Numbered from the stretch's first letter, positions 1-10,033 are shown. The stretch: 64,000 bases of DNA from Leptospira meyeri (GCF_004368965.1 NZ_SORO01000001.1:2636001-2700000), one strand, 5' to 3'. The notes: generated by a model not told the origin, from the sequence alone. Translations and numbers: made by a program.

Positions 1-732
1 GAGCTCATTTATGACGTCAAAGTGGCCGGATCTGAAAACATTCCCGAATCTGGTGGGGCACTTATCATCTCCAATCATACCGATTATTTGGACATTCCGG
101 TACAGGGGGCTTTTGCTGACCGAAAGATCGTATATTTGGGCAAATATGAACTTTTCCATCCCCAAGAAGAGATCATGGCCATCCTCAATCATAAAAACTC
201 TCCTTTTCAATACCCACCGTTAAGTTTAACTAAGCCGGTCATTGAAGTTTTGTTGAATTCTCTAGGCAGTGTAGTGAAAAAAAACCTAATCAATTGGGGG
301 AGTATGCCCATCATCCGCAATGCTGCCAAAGATTCGGAAATGGACAAACGAGCTGCCATGGATTACTACGAAAAACTAGAGACTTATATGGTGGATCTCA
401 TGAAAGAAGGGGAACTACTTTCGATTTATCCAGAGGGTTCTCGTTCGGAAACGGGGGAATTGCAGTCCTTTCGTGCCATGGCGGCAAAACTTGCCATTCG
501 TGCGGGGGTTCCCATCATTCCGTCTGGAATCGTTGGTGCGACAAATATGTCAAAACCCAAGGCTTTCTTAACAGGAGATGCTTTCAAAACGAAAATTCGT
601 TACCAAATTGGAAAACCCATCCTTCCTTCTGAGTTCCCAACTGGTCCGGAGAAAAAAGCTGCCAAAGAACTGACAGAAATTCTGGAAAATCGAGTGCGGG
701 AGCTCATGAAGCAAGCCCAGTCCATACTTTAG
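1..732 (+). CDS. 1-acyl-sn-glycerol-3-phosphate acyltransferase (PlsC family), 5' truncated by the window
   Basis: The reading frame is open from base 1, so the true start lies upstream; the GTG at 22 is inside the conserved core and is not a credible start. The protein shows the lysophosphatidate acyltransferase HX4D motif (NHTDYLD) close to the visible N-terminus and the YPEGSRS phosphate-binding motif about 120 residues later, followed by a GVPIIPSGIVGA strand typical of the family. It would transfer an acyl chain to a lysophospholipid at the inner membrane. Both catalytic motifs are intact, in contrast to the distant homologue at 34664-35932. The exact acceptor cannot be told from sequence. 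Confidence 0.85.
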   Translation, partial: ELIYDVKVAGSENIPESGGALIISNHTDYLDIPVQGAFADRKIVYLGKYELFHPQEEIMAILNHKNSPFQYPPLSLTKPVIEVLLNSLGSVVKKNLINWGSMPIIRNAAKDSEMDKRAAMDYYEKLETYMVDLMKEGELLSIYPEGSRSETGELQSFRAMAAKLAIRAGVPIIPSGIVGATNMSKPKAFLTGDAFKTKIRYQIGKPILPSEFPTGPEKKAAKELTEILENRVRELMKQAQSIL

Positions 733-753
733 TCTCGACCTTTCGGGAAAATT

Positions 754-780
754 ATGACATAGTTTCCAAAGCTATGTCAT
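754..780. terminator. Perfect hairpin after plsC-like gene, possible weak terminator
   Basis: Arms ATGACATAG (754-762) and CTATGTCAT (772-780) are perfectly complementary over 9 bp with a 9-base loop. The following bases are pyrimidine-rich but not a clean T run, so it may be a weak terminator or a protein-binding site in the 100-bp gap before icmF. Confidence 0.4.
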
Positions 781-835
781 TCCTGTCGCATTTTGCTATT
801 GAATCCGTAGCAATCTTTTTAGAACGTTGTTCTCT

Positions 836-3800
836 ATGACCACCGAAATCTTAACTTACACCCCCAAAAACAAAATTCGCTTTGTGACGGCGGCCTCCCT
901 CTTTGATGGCCACGATGCCTCCATCAATATCATGCGGAGGATTTTGCAACAGAGTGGGGTAGAAGTGATCCACTTGGGACACAACAGGAGTGTGCAAGAG
1001 ATTGTCCAATGTGCGATCCAAGAAGATGTACAAGGGATTGCCATCACCAGCTACCAAGGTGGTCATGTGGAATATTTTCAATACATGATTGATCTATTAA
1101 AAAAAGAAGGGGCAGGTCATATACGGGTGTTTGGTGGTGGTGGTGGAACCATTCTCCCTTCTGAGATTGAAGTTCTACATAAATACGGTGTGGCTCATAT
1201 TTATTCCCCTGATGAAGGAAGGACCCTTGGTTTGCAAGGGATGATCAACGATGTTGTCAAACAATCTGATTTTCCTACTCCACTTTCGTTTAACGGAGAT
1301 TTGGCGTCACAAATCCAAAAGAAAAATTTTTTAGCACTTGGGCAAGCCATCACACAGATGGAGTTTTCCCTTTTGCAGGAAAAAACAAACTACTCTATCA
1401 ATTTAGAATTTCCACCTCCAAAGAAAAATATTCCCGTTCTTGGAATTACCGGAACAGGTGGTGCTGGTAAGTCTTCCTTAACGGATGAACTGGTTCGTCG
1501 GTACTTACACGATTTTCCAAACCAAACCATTGCCATTTTGTCTGTGGATCCATCAAAACGAAAAACAGGTGGGGCACTTCTGGGAGATAGGATTCGTATG
1601 AATTCCATTTTAAATGAGAGAGTGTATATGAGGTCGTTTGCGACAAGGGAAGCAAACATTGCTCTCAACAGAAGTGTGAAAGGTGCCATTCAGATTTTAA
1701 AATCTGCAGGTTATGATCTGATCATTGTTGAAACTGCTGGGATTGGACAAAGTGATTCCGAAATTACGGAAGTCGCCGATGTTTCGTTATACGTGATGAC
1801 ACCAGAATATGGTGCGGCCACTCAGTTAGAAAAAATTGATATGATCGATTATGCGGATGTGATTTCCATCAATAAGTTTGATAAACGAGGAGCCCTTGAT
1901 GCTCTTAGGGATGTGAAAAAACAATACCAAAGAGCTCGTAATTTATTCAATGATCCAATTGATGTAATGCCGGTATATGGAACGATTGCTTCGCAGTTCC
2001 AGGATGCGGGAACGGATGAACTCTATGCTCATCTGATTGGAGTTGTGATCGAAAAAAATAAATTAGATTGGAAAACCAGTTCCTCTAAAAACCAAGAAGG
2101 AAGAGAAGCATCTGTTGTCCTCCCTCCTGATCGTGTTCGGTATTTAACAGAAATCAAAGAAGAAATTGATCGAAATGCCGAGTGGATTTCCAAAGAAGCA
2201 GAAATCGCAAGATCAGCCTACCAACTGAAAGGTGCCATTTCCGTATTAGCCAAAAAAGGAAAACCAACTAAAGACTTGGAATCCGAGTACCAATTGTTAT
2301 GGGGTTCTTTATCTGTTGAATCCAAAAACATTTTGGAAACTTGGTCTGAAAAAATTGAATCCTTTCGAAAGGAACAGTATTCCTACTTTGTTCGTGGCAA
2401 AGAAATCAAAGTCGATAATTATACGATTTCTCTCAGCCATTTGAAAATTCCAAAAATTGCCACTCCGCGTTTTGTGGATTGGGGTGATATTTTACATTGG
2501 TCTTATCAAGAAAACTTCCCAGGTTTTTTTCCTTATACAGCAGGAGTGTATCCATACAAACGAAGTGGAGAAGATCCAACACGTATGTTTGCCGGAGAAG
2601 GTGGGCCAGAACGAACCAATCGTCGTTTCCATTATTTGAGTTCGGGAATGCCCGCCAAACGACTGTCAACTGCTTTTGACTCTGTGACTTTGTATGGGGA
2701 AGATCCAGATATCCGTCCTGATATTTATGGAAAAATCGGAAACTCCGGTGTGAATGTTGCCACACTCGATGATGCCAAAAAACTTTATTCTGGTTTTGAT
2801 CTTTGTGATCCTTCCACATCCGTTTCCATGACCATCAATGGCCCTGCGCCAATGGTGCTGGCTTTTTTCCTAAATGCTGCCATTGACCAAGCCTGTGAAA
2901 AATACATTCGTGCAGAAGGGAAAACAGAAGAAGTGAATTCCCAAATTCAGAAAATCTATGCAGCCAAAGGACAAGAGGTTCCAAGTTTTGATGGGGTACT
3001 TCCTGAAACTAACGATGGTTTAGGACTGATGCTTCTTGGTGTGACGGGTGATGAAGTATTACCAATCGAAGTGTATACAAAACTAAAAAAAGAAGCCCTT
3101 TCGCAAGTGCGTGGCACTGTGCAGGCGGACATTCTAAAAGAAGACCAAGCGCAAAACACTTGTATTTTCTCTACTGAATTTGCCTTAAAAATGATGGGAG
3201 ACATCCAACACCACTTCATCCAAAATGCTGTTCGGAATTTTTATTCTGTTTCAATCAGTGGATATCATATAGCAGAAGCAGGTGCCAATCCTATTACCCA
3301 AGTTGCGTTTACCTTAGCCAATGGATTTACTTATGTAGAATATTATTTAAGTCGTGGGATGGACATCAATGAGTTTGCTCCAAACCTATCTTTCTTTTTT
3401 TCGAATGGGATTGATCCAGAGTATTCTGTGATTGGACGTGTGGCTCGTAGGATTTGGGCCAAAGCGATGAAGTTCAAGTATCGAGCCAATGAACGTTCAC
3501 AAATGTTAAAGTACCATATCCAAACATCGGGTCGGTCTTTACATTCACAAGAAATTGATTTCAATGATATTAGAACCACATTGCAAGCGTTATATGCAAT
3601 TTATGACAATTGTAATTCCCTTCATACAAATGCTTATGATGAAGCCATCACAACACCTACAGAAGAATCGGTTCGCCGGGCTGTTGCCATCCAACTCATC
3701 ATCAACAGGGAGCTTGGTCTTGCCAAAAATGAAAATCCATTACAAGGTGCCTTTATCATTGAAGAACTTACCAATTTAGTGGAGGAAGCCATCTTAGCTG

Positions 3801-4210
3801 AATTCAACCGACTGACCGAAAGGGGTGGGGTGCTTGGTGCGATGGAGCGGATGTACCAAAGGAATAAAATCCAAGAAGAATCCCTACATTATGAAACCTT
3901 AAAACATACTGGTGAATACCCGATCATTGGTGTGAATACATTTCTCAATCGAAACGGATCGCCAACGGTGATTCCAGGGGAAGTCATTCGTTCGACGGAT
4001 GAGGAGAAACAGCAACAAATTGGAAATTTGAAGGCGTTTCAAAAACGAAATGAAGGCAAAACAGACATTGCCATTACAAAATTAAAACAAGTGGCTCGTG
4101 CGAAAGAAAATATCTTTCAAGAGTTACTCGAAACAGTGAAAGTGGCGTCCTTAGGGCAAATCTCCCATGCTTTGTACGAAGTGGGAGGTCAATACCGCCG
4201 TAACATGTAA
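836..4210 (+). CDS. icmF: Fused isobutyryl-CoA mutase IcmF
   Basis: Interconverts isobutyryl-CoA and n-butyryl-CoA using adenosylcobalamin. Three parts are visible: an N-terminal B12-binding domain with DGHDAS (lower-ligand His), a MeaB-like GTPase chaperone with P-loop GTGGAGKSS and NKFD, and a C-terminal mutase TIM barrel. Length (about 1124 residues) fits IcmF. Substrate-pocket residues separate it from methylmalonyl-CoA mutase: the Tyr89-equivalent is Phe (RMFAGEG, codon 2588) and the Arg207-equivalent is Gln (DQAQNT, codon 3152), the pair known for isobutyryl-CoA mutases. ATG 836 is preferred; a TTG at 827 would add three residues. No ribosome-binding site is obvious. Not in a visible operon with other acyl-CoA genes. 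Confidence 0.92.
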   Translation: MTTEILTYTPKNKIRFVTAASLFDGHDASINIMRRILQQSGVEVIHLGHNRSVQEIVQCAIQEDVQGIAITSYQGGHVEYFQYMIDLLKKEGAGHIRVFGGGGGTILPSEIEVLHKYGVAHIYSPDEGRTLGLQGMINDVVKQSDFPTPLSFNGDLASQIQKKNFLALGQAITQMEFSLLQEKTNYSINLEFPPPKKNIPVLGITGTGGAGKSSLTDELVRRYLHDFPNQTIAILSVDPSKRKTGGALLGDRIRMNSILNERVYMRSFATREANIALNRSVKGAIQILKSAGYDLIIVETAGIGQSDSEITEVADVSLYVMTPEYGAATQLEKIDMIDYADVISINKFDKRGALDALRDVKKQYQRARNLFNDPIDVMPVYGTIASQFQDAGTDELYAHLIGVVIEKNKLDWKTSSSKNQEGREASVVLPPDRVRYLTEIKEEIDRNAEWISKEAEIARSAYQLKGAISVLAKKGKPTKDLESEYQLLWGSLSVESKNILETWSEKIESFRKEQYSYFVRGKEIKVDNYTISLSHLKIPKIATPRFVDWGDILHWSYQENFPGFFPYTAGVYPYKRSGEDPTRMFAGEGGPERTNRRFHYLSSGMPAKRLSTAFDSVTLYGEDPDIRPDIYGKIGNSGVNVATLDDAKKLYSGFDLCDPSTSVSMTINGPAPMVLAFFLNAAIDQACEKYIRAEGKTEEVNSQIQKIYAAKGQEVPSFDGVLPETNDGLGLMLLGVTGDEVLPIEVYTKLKKEALSQVRGTVQADILKEDQAQNTCIFSTEFALKMMGDIQHHFIQNAVRNFYSVSISGYHIAEAGANPITQVAFTLANGFTYVEYYLSRGMDINEFAPNLSFFFSNGIDPEYSVIGRVARRIWAKAMKFKYRANERSQMLKYHIQTSGRSLHSQEIDFNDIRTTLQALYAIYDNCNSLHTNAYDEAITTPTEESVRRAVAIQLIINRELGLAKNENPLQGAFIIEELTNLVEEAILAEFNRLTERGGVLGAMERMYQRNKIQEESLHYETLKHTGEYPIIGVNTFLNRNGSPTVIPGEVIRSTDEEKQQQIGNLKAFQKRNEGKTDIAITKLKQVARAKENIFQELLETVKVASLGQISHALYEVGGQYRRNM

Positions 4211-4248
4211 ACAAAGGAAAGGGTAGAGATTCTGCCCTTGGTGACTTT

Positions 4249-5949
4249 ATGATTTCTTGGGATTTGATCAAAAAACACAAACTTGGAATTCCTCTACTTT
4301 GGGACATTACCATGGTCTTTGTTGTCCTTGGGAACTTAGCGCTTATCATTTTTGATTTGAGTTATTTGAGTTTGCGGCCGTTTTATTTTCATAAGTTTCC
4401 AGAATTACTTAAACTATACGACAAACCAATTTTAGGAATTGAAACCCATCGAACTACATCTGCTTATACTGATTTGGTGGATGATTTAAAATATTTAACG
4501 CAATTACGAGATGATAGTTTTCGAGAGAACCAAAGAAAAATCACGAGCGAAGAAATTTATAAGACTCTCACTTCTTTAAAATCACAAGTTTCCAATGAAA
4601 GGTTTGAATTTTTATACGCTAACTTTGAATCGGCGATACAAATAGGAGATGTCCAACTTCGTAGAAAAAAAGTCGAAGAAACGTTGGTCCAACTCAATGA
4701 TTTTTTCAGTGTTATGGAAGAAACTGATGAAATTACAACCCTCGGGGAACTTTCTGAAAAATATGCTTTTATCAACCGTTTGAGTATTGAGGCAAACGAA
4801 TCCAAAGAAATCATATCTATTTTTCAAAAGATGGACAAACGGATGTTGGAGATAGTGGAAACAAATCCTTTCGCTATGTCTGGACAAACAAAATTTTTAT
4901 CGGAGATCCAAACAGCAATCAAAAATGAATACCAAAAACATAAAACAAAAGCAAGGGATATTAAATTAAGACAAGAACTGGATCCAGTTTTGAATCGAGA
5001 TCGAATTCCATCTACCGTTGTTGCGTTTGCTTGGTTTTGGCGGGACCAAAACAGGTCATTAGAACAAAAAATTGAATTTTTTAACCAACAATTTAGAGAA
5101 TATTTTGCTCTGAATTATTACCGGGCAATTTCTTCTGATGGTAGCCCAGTTAACAACTACTTGTTGTTAGACGCTCCTTTTTTGTTTTTCTTTTTGGCAG
5201 AATTTATCATCAGTTGGTTGATTGCCATTCGAAACAAAACTTATATTGCTTGGTTTTTATATCCTATTTATCATTGGTATGATGTATTAGGTCTCATTCC
5301 AATTGCTACATTCCGTTTTTTCCGTTTGGTTCGGGTCTATAAAATTTATCTGATGTTACAAACCAATCAGTTCACTCGTATTTTAGGGAATGATTTGATT
5401 AGTAAAACTTTGCGGTATTATTCTAATATCATCAAAGAAGAAATCTCTGATATTGTCACCATTCAGATTCTTACAGAAACTCAGAATGAAGTAAAATCTG
5501 GAAATTCACTTGATCAACTCGTGAATGCCATTGACCAAAATCGAGATGAATTAAAAAAAGTTGCTATCAAAAATATAGCAAAGTCAGCACAAAACCCAAA
5601 CTTACAATCATTAATTCAAAATTTGGTAACAGAAGTTTCAGAACGTGTTTCTGCAAATATGAAACCTATATCTTTACTTCCAAAAGAGATGCAGGCCAAT
5701 CTCACGAAACAAATTAGTTTAACAATTTATTCTGCGATTTCTCAAGCAACAGTTGCAATGGCAACAGATCCTTCAGGAAGGAAGTCGATTGAGAATTTAA
5801 TTGATTACCTAATTGATGAAATGATTGTTATCGCACAAGATCCAGATATGGTGAAACTCAATACCAATATTACTGTCGCACTCATCGAAAATATGAAGAA
5901 ATCGATTGGTGAGAAAAAATGGCTGAAAGCAGAAATTGGAAGTAGTTAA
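4249..5949 (+). CDS. Membrane protein with voltage-sensor-like S2-S3-S4 core, large extracytoplasmic insert and no pore
   Basis: 566 residues. One membrane segment lies at about residues 13-37, then about 265 mostly helical, charged residues, then three closely spaced membrane segments (about 306-327, 332-352, 354-374) and a soluble C-terminal half. The last three resemble S2-S4 of voltage sensors: acidic E318 in the first, YHWYDVLGLIP (D345) in the second, and RFFRLVRVYK with R356, R359, R362, K365 at every third position in the last. With S1 at the N-terminus this gives a four-helix sensor whose S1-S2 loop is hugely expanded and faces the periplasm. No P-loop or S5/S6 follows. Function unknown; voltage sensing or proton conduction is inference. 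Starts 39 bp after icmF and may be co-transcribed with it. Confidence 0.6.
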   Translation: MISWDLIKKHKLGIPLLWDITMVFVVLGNLALIIFDLSYLSLRPFYFHKFPELLKLYDKPILGIETHRTTSAYTDLVDDLKYLTQLRDDSFRENQRKITSEEIYKTLTSLKSQVSNERFEFLYANFESAIQIGDVQLRRKKVEETLVQLNDFFSVMEETDEITTLGELSEKYAFINRLSIEANESKEIISIFQKMDKRMLEIVETNPFAMSGQTKFLSEIQTAIKNEYQKHKTKARDIKLRQELDPVLNRDRIPSTVVAFAWFWRDQNRSLEQKIEFFNQQFREYFALNYYRAISSDGSPVNNYLLLDAPFLFFFLAEFIISWLIAIRNKTYIAWFLYPIYHWYDVLGLIPIATFRFFRLVRVYKIYLMLQTNQFTRILGNDLISKTLRYYSNIIKEEISDIVTIQILTETQNEVKSGNSLDQLVNAIDQNRDELKKVAIKNIAKSAQNPNLQSLIQNLVTEVSERVSANMKPISLLPKEMQANLTKQISLTIYSAISQATVAMATDPSGRKSIENLIDYLIDEMIVIAQDPDMVKLNTNITVALIENMKKSIGEKKWLKAEIGSS

Positions 5950-5954
5950 TCATT

Positions 5955-5980
5955 GATTCTTCTAAAGAATCGTTTCTTTG
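5955..5980 (+). terminator. Candidate terminator after the voltage-sensor-like gene
   Basis: GATTCTT and AAGAATC arms (5955-5961, 5965-5971) with a 3-base loop, followed by a T-rich stretch. Lies six bases after the stop codon. Confidence 0.45.
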
Positions 5981-6014
5981 AAACTTTCGAACACTGTTTT
6001 GTAGTGAAAAAAGT

Positions 6015-6036
6015 CTTGTTTTCCTGCGAAAACAAG
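6015..6036. promoter_or_regulatory. Perfect 9-bp hairpin just upstream of the exoprotein-protease pair
   Basis: CTTGTTTTC (6015-6023) and GAAAACAAG (6028-6036) are fully complementary around a CTGC loop, with no T run after. It lies 17 bases before the first possible start of the next gene, so it could be an operator or a structured leader; role is inferred. Confidence 0.35.
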
Positions 6037-6052
6037 ATGTGATCAATCCACT

Positions 6053-6646
6053 TTGATTTCATTTGTAAATATATTGCTTATGATAGTTTCACTTGTTTTG
6101 GTGGGAGGCAAAATGATTGCGGAACCAAATCCAAAGCCAGTTAGAAATCAATCCTCAGTTCCTGATTCGCACCGTAACGATAAAATTAAATCTAAGTTAA
6201 ATTCAAAAAAAAACCAAACTGGATCGTTGCATCTAAAAAACCAAAAGGGATTTTGGAAACCTATGGAACTAATTTGGGAAGAAAGTTCTGGTGCTGTCTC
6301 ACCGGAGTATCGATTTGCAAAACAATTTCAATTAGTAGCAAAAGAAAAAAAAATCATTTTAACACGTCGGGTGATAGAGAAAGGGAAATTGATTTTAAAT
6401 GAATCAAAAGAAATTTCCCCGCAAAATTATCAGAAATGGATGGAATCACTTTTTCAATACAAAATTTTCCAACTCCCAATAGAAAACATTCCCAAGGAAC
6501 AAATGACAGGTGTCAGCTATAACTATGTTTCATTTATTTTTAACTCCATCAATTCAAAGTTTTATTATCAATTGGAAGATCGTAACAATCCAGAATGGAA
6601 ACAAAAAAATAATATCATACAAATCATAGAGGGGATGAAACCATGA
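6053..6646 (+). CDS. Small exported protein coupled to the downstream papain-fold protease
   Basis: About 190 residues with an N-terminal hydrophobic stretch (ISFVNILLMIVSLVLVGG) that looks like a signal peptide, then a Lys/Asn-rich linker and a compact C-terminal domain ending in IIQIIEGMKP. The start is TTG at 6053 or ATG at 6080; the TTG start gives the better signal peptide. Its stop codon overlaps the start of the protease gene (ATGA at 6643-6646), so translation is probably coupled. No family was recognised. Position suggests a partner of the protease, such as a dedicated inhibitor or folding helper, but that is inference only. Confidence 0.7.
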   Translation: MISFVNILLMIVSLVLVGGKMIAEPNPKPVRNQSSVPDSHRNDKIKSKLNSKKNQTGSLHLKNQKGFWKPMELIWEESSGAVSPEYRFAKQFQLVAKEKKIILTRRVIEKGKLILNESKEISPQNYQKWMESLFQYKIFQLPIENIPKEQMTGVSYNYVSFIFNSINSKFYYQLEDRNNPEWKQKNNIIQIIEGMKP

Positions 6647-9093
6647 GCCGTAAAAAAAATTGGAAAACGATAGGGATTTGCTTTGTAATCACAACGGCAA
6701 TCTTTGCTGAGGAGTTTGATCCGAGTAGTGTTCGTTCTCCTGGATGCAAACCGGGAACTTTTTCTTGCGGATATATTCCTAGTTCTAAGGAAATACAAGA
6801 TAGTATTCCTCTCAAAAGAGATTTTAATTCGTTTGAAGAATTACCAAAATCCATCGACTTGTCTTCACTAATGCCTCCTGTTGGAAATCAAGGGAGACAA
6901 AACAGTTGTGTTGCATGGGCGACCGGTTATGCAATCAAATCTTATTTATTAAAAAACAAAGGACAGATTTCGGAATATGATCCTCCTTTTGCTGGCGGAA
7001 AGGGAAACTTTGTTTTTTCACCTGCTTTTATTTACAACCAACAGAATGGTGGAGAAGACAAAGGTTTATATTATTATAAAACAATGGAATTTTTAAAGTC
7101 GAATGGTGCCGCTCCATGGAGCAGTATGCCTTATTCAGATAAAGATTATCTTACACAACCTTCCCAAAGTTCTAAAAAAGAAGCACTTAAATACAAAATT
7201 AAATCCTTCTCTAGACTTAACTTTAAAAACCCAGATGAAATTAAGCGGGTGTTAGCAGGAAAGAACGTAGTTATGGTCGGAATGATCATCGATGATGCTT
7301 TTTATAAATTAAAAGGCTCCACTATTTATGACGAAAATGGCGGGCAAAGTTATGGCGGTCATGCCATGACGATAGTTGGGTATGATGATAATAAAAAATC
7401 TAAGTCAGGTAAAAAAGGAGCTTTTAAATTACAAAATTCTTGGGGGACCAATTGGGGTGATAAAGGATTTGGTTGGGTTTCTTATTCAATGCTTGCAAAA
7501 GTAGGACAAGAAACTTATGCGATCATTGATGAACAGGCAACGCAAAGTACGCCGAACCTAAATACAATTCCGGTAAAGAAACCCATTCTTCCACCAAACG
7601 AAATCAAAGTTTCAAAAGGGGAATTTGATTCGAAAATCATTTTAACTTGGAAAAATCAAGATTTAGCAGTAACTTATTTGATTCAAAGGAAAGATGAATC
7701 TGAATTCTACGATCTTGCTTATTCTGATAAACCGAGTTTTACTGATTTATCCGTTTCACCTAATTCTAGTTATTTGTATAGAATCGTTTCAATTGGTGCG
7801 GAAGAAGTTTCTGAAGTTTCCTCGGTAGTGGAAGGTTTTACTGCAGCAGAAACAAATTCCAATGGGAGTTTAGGGCAAGTTGTTGGCCTTTCCGGCCTGG
7901 TTTATGTAAGTGGAACATTGCCGAATGTAGAATTAACTTGGTCTGAATTGGATGGGGCAAGTGGTTATACAATTGCACGTGCAGACTCATCATTAAAATG
8001 GAAAAATATTGGGACAAGCAAAACTTCCAATTTTATCGATTCTTCACCCAAAATCGGTGAATCAAATTTTTATCGTGTGAGTGCGCTAACTCAATCGAAA
8101 ACATCAGGTGAATGGAGTGAGACAGCACTGGTTGATGTTGCAGATCAAAATTCATTGCCAAATCAAGTGATTCATTTAACAGCAACTAATGGTGATTTTT
8201 CAAATAAAATTATTTTGACTTGGAATGCTGCCCCAGGAGCCAAAATTTATTATTTATATCGATTTGATGAAAGAGCGGAACCTTCTGGGCAGTTTGAAAT
8301 CTCTGGAACAACATATACTGATACTGACCAATCCATTCAAAATGGAGACCAATATTTATATACTATCATTTCTGCAAATGATTTTGGTTATGCAGAGCCA
8401 AGTGAAGTTGTCATTGGAAAAGCAGATCCAAGCCTAACGAAAAGAGCAGGTGGAGCGACTCTCAATCCTCCAAAACAATTAACATCTAATTTGATTGGTA
8501 AAGACAAACTTGTAACATTAAAGTGGGATTCTGTAAAAGATAGTTTTGAATATTATATTTATCGTAAACATTTAAAGGGAACAGGAAAAACTGGAAAACT
8601 TGAGTTTATATCTTCAGTAGAAGGTAAAAAGAATTCTTATAGCGAAACTTTTCCAGGAAACTCTGGTGATTTATTTTTATACTCAGTACGCTCAAAATCG
8701 GAATTTGGATCTGAATCAAAAGATACTAATTTTGTTTCAGTGTTTTGGAATGAGCCGAAAGCCCAAGTGAAAAAAAGAGTTATTTCTTTAGAAGAATTAC
8801 CCTCATCATTCGTTGGTAAATGGTCTTCAATGTATTGGAATCCAAAATCTGGTCCCCAAGTGGTTGGAATCGAAATTACTGGGAATGGACAAGACTTTTC
8901 CGCAAAATTAAAATTAAATGATAATGAGATTCGTCAATTCAATGGAACCTGGATTCCAGGAAGTCAAACTCTAAAGGCAAATGGATTTTTGTTTGAAATT
9001 TCAAAATCTTTGGAAGGAAATTCTTTGGCTCAGTTCCATTCGGTTAAAGAATTTGAGAACGGAGTGGAACTGAGTTTTGCTAAAGAGAAGTGA
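6643..9093 (+). CDS. Secreted papain-family (C1) cysteine protease with fibronectin III-like repeats
   Basis: 816 residues. A signal peptide (residues about 6-22) is followed by a C1A peptidase domain with all four catalytic positions: Q83, C89 (GNQGRQNSCVAWA), H240 (GGHAMTIVGYD) and N265 (LQNSWGTNWGDKG). Unusually, the propeptide between signal and catalytic domain is only about 45 residues. From residue about 320 come several fibronectin III-like modules with TYLIQRKD / YYLYRFDE type strands, then a C-terminal domain (VGKWSSMYWNPKSG onward) resembling a small beta-barrel. Probably exported to periplasm or surface. Overlaps the preceding small exoprotein by 4 bp. Substrate unknown. Confidence 0.88.
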   Translation: MSRKKNWKTIGICFVITTAIFAEEFDPSSVRSPGCKPGTFSCGYIPSSKEIQDSIPLKRDFNSFEELPKSIDLSSLMPPVGNQGRQNSCVAWATGYAIKSYLLKNKGQISEYDPPFAGGKGNFVFSPAFIYNQQNGGEDKGLYYYKTMEFLKSNGAAPWSSMPYSDKDYLTQPSQSSKKEALKYKIKSFSRLNFKNPDEIKRVLAGKNVVMVGMIIDDAFYKLKGSTIYDENGGQSYGGHAMTIVGYDDNKKSKSGKKGAFKLQNSWGTNWGDKGFGWVSYSMLAKVGQETYAIIDEQATQSTPNLNTIPVKKPILPPNEIKVSKGEFDSKIILTWKNQDLAVTYLIQRKDESEFYDLAYSDKPSFTDLSVSPNSSYLYRIVSIGAEEVSEVSSVVEGFTAAETNSNGSLGQVVGLSGLVYVSGTLPNVELTWSELDGASGYTIARADSSLKWKNIGTSKTSNFIDSSPKIGESNFYRVSALTQSKTSGEWSETALVDVADQNSLPNQVIHLTATNGDFSNKIILTWNAAPGAKIYYLYRFDERAEPSGQFEISGTTYTDTDQSIQNGDQYLYTIISANDFGYAEPSEVVIGKADPSLTKRAGGATLNPPKQLTSNLIGKDKLVTLKWDSVKDSFEYYIYRKHLKGTGKTGKLEFISSVEGKKNSYSETFPGNSGDLFLYSVRSKSEFGSESKDTNFVSVFWNEPKAQVKKRVISLEELPSSFVGKWSSMYWNPKSGPQVVGIEITGNGQDFSAKLKLNDNEIRQFNGTWIPGSQTLKANGFLFEISKSLEGNSLAQFHSVKEFENGVELSFAKEK

Positions 9094-9096
9094 TAC

Positions 9097-9121
9097 GATT
9101 AATTAGTTTGATAAATTAATC
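9097..9121. terminator. Possible bidirectional terminator between convergent genes
   Basis: Arms GATTAATT (9097-9104) and AATTAATC (9114-9121) form an AT-rich stem between the protease gene and the convergent cytochrome gene. The T run is weak, so confidence is low. Confidence 0.35.
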
Positions 9122-9994
9122 AATCGTTTGTAAATACCTCCAGAGAGCTTTTAGTTCCGTGTCTGTTAGTTGGCCTAAACTTTTCCAAGGCATTGGGAAT
9201 TTCATTTCTGAACCATCGGGACGTTTCCCGGTTCTGATGGTTTGAATAAAGTTTGCTTCAGTATAATGGTTGAGTCCAGTTTTACTAATATTTTGCGCAG
9301 GGGGCCATTCTGGTGGCGCACCTTGAATAGGCCCACCTTTTAAATCGAATCCATGGCAGCCTGTACAAGTTGATGCAACATATTTTCCATATTCTATAGA
9401 AATAGAAGGTGTAATATTGGTTAAGTGAACTGAATTGTGATTGATGATTTCAGCAGATACGAAAACAGGAATTTCTCCAATTAAGAATAGAAATCTGCCC
9501 AACGGTCCTGGTTTGACTTCACCTTGTGGCTTGTCAACAGCGGGAGTGGATCTTAAGTAGGAGATTAGCTTTCCAACATCTTCATTGGTCATACCTTGAA
9601 AGTCTGTAGACGGCATAAATATCAAAGCCCTGCCATTTTTTCCAACACCGTGGCGAATTGCAATAGCTAGTTCTTCATCAGTTCTTTCAGATAAAATTCC
9701 TCCTTTACCTGCTGTTAGGTTTGATCCAGATAGTGTCCCTATCGCAGGATCCTCAATAAAAGTTTTACCGCTTCCATCAACGTCATGGCAATCGCTGCAA
9801 CCTCTGGATTGGTAGAGACGTTTTCCTTCCAGAATGTCCGCAGTTTTAGAAAATTTAGGAATGGGAATAGAATTCACTGCGTACGTTTTGTTCATACGTA
9901 TCGAACTCAATACATAAATAGTCATGGCTAACGCTACAAGAATGCCCACTAAGGATAGAAAGGTGATCGTGAGGATACGGGATATTTTTTTCAT
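9116..9994 (-). CDS. Dihaem cytochrome c, membrane-anchored
   Basis: About 292 residues from ATG 9994, beginning KKISRILTITFL with an uncleaved-looking N-terminal membrane anchor. Two haem c motifs are present: CSDCH (first domain) and CTGCH (second domain), each followed by a plausible distal Met region (RALIFMPST; KFPMPWKSL). Two class I cytochrome c domains in tandem are typical of electron carriers to terminal oxidases or of dehydrogenase subunits. A TTG at 10033 would add 13 residues that precede the anchor; the ATG is preferred. No partner dehydrogenase gene is adjacent, so its electron donor is unknown. Confidence 0.85.
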   Translation of the reverse strand: MKKISRILTITFLSLVGILVALAMTIYVLSSIRMNKTYAVNSIPIPKFSKTADILEGKRLYQSRGCSDCHDVDGSGKTFIEDPAIGTLSGSNLTAGKGGILSERTDEELAIAIRHGVGKNGRALIFMPSTDFQGMTNEDVGKLISYLRSTPAVDKPQGEVKPGPLGRFLFLIGEIPVFVSAEIINHNSVHLTNITPSISIEYGKYVASTCTGCHGFDLKGGPIQGAPPEWPPAQNISKTGLNHYTEANFIQTIRTGKRPDGSEMKFPMPWKSLGQLTDTELKALWRYLQTID

Positions 9995-10033
9995 AGGTGG
10001 AGCAAAGAGACTAGGCGAGATGTTTTTGGTCAA

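Noticed and set aside
733..835. Cobalamin riboswitch upstream of the B12-dependent mutase
   Set aside because: Only about 100 bases are available and no B12-box-like conserved block was found.
2433..2819. Antisense open frames inside icmF and other large genes
   Set aside because: They are shadows of strongly supported coding sequences and show no protein-family features.
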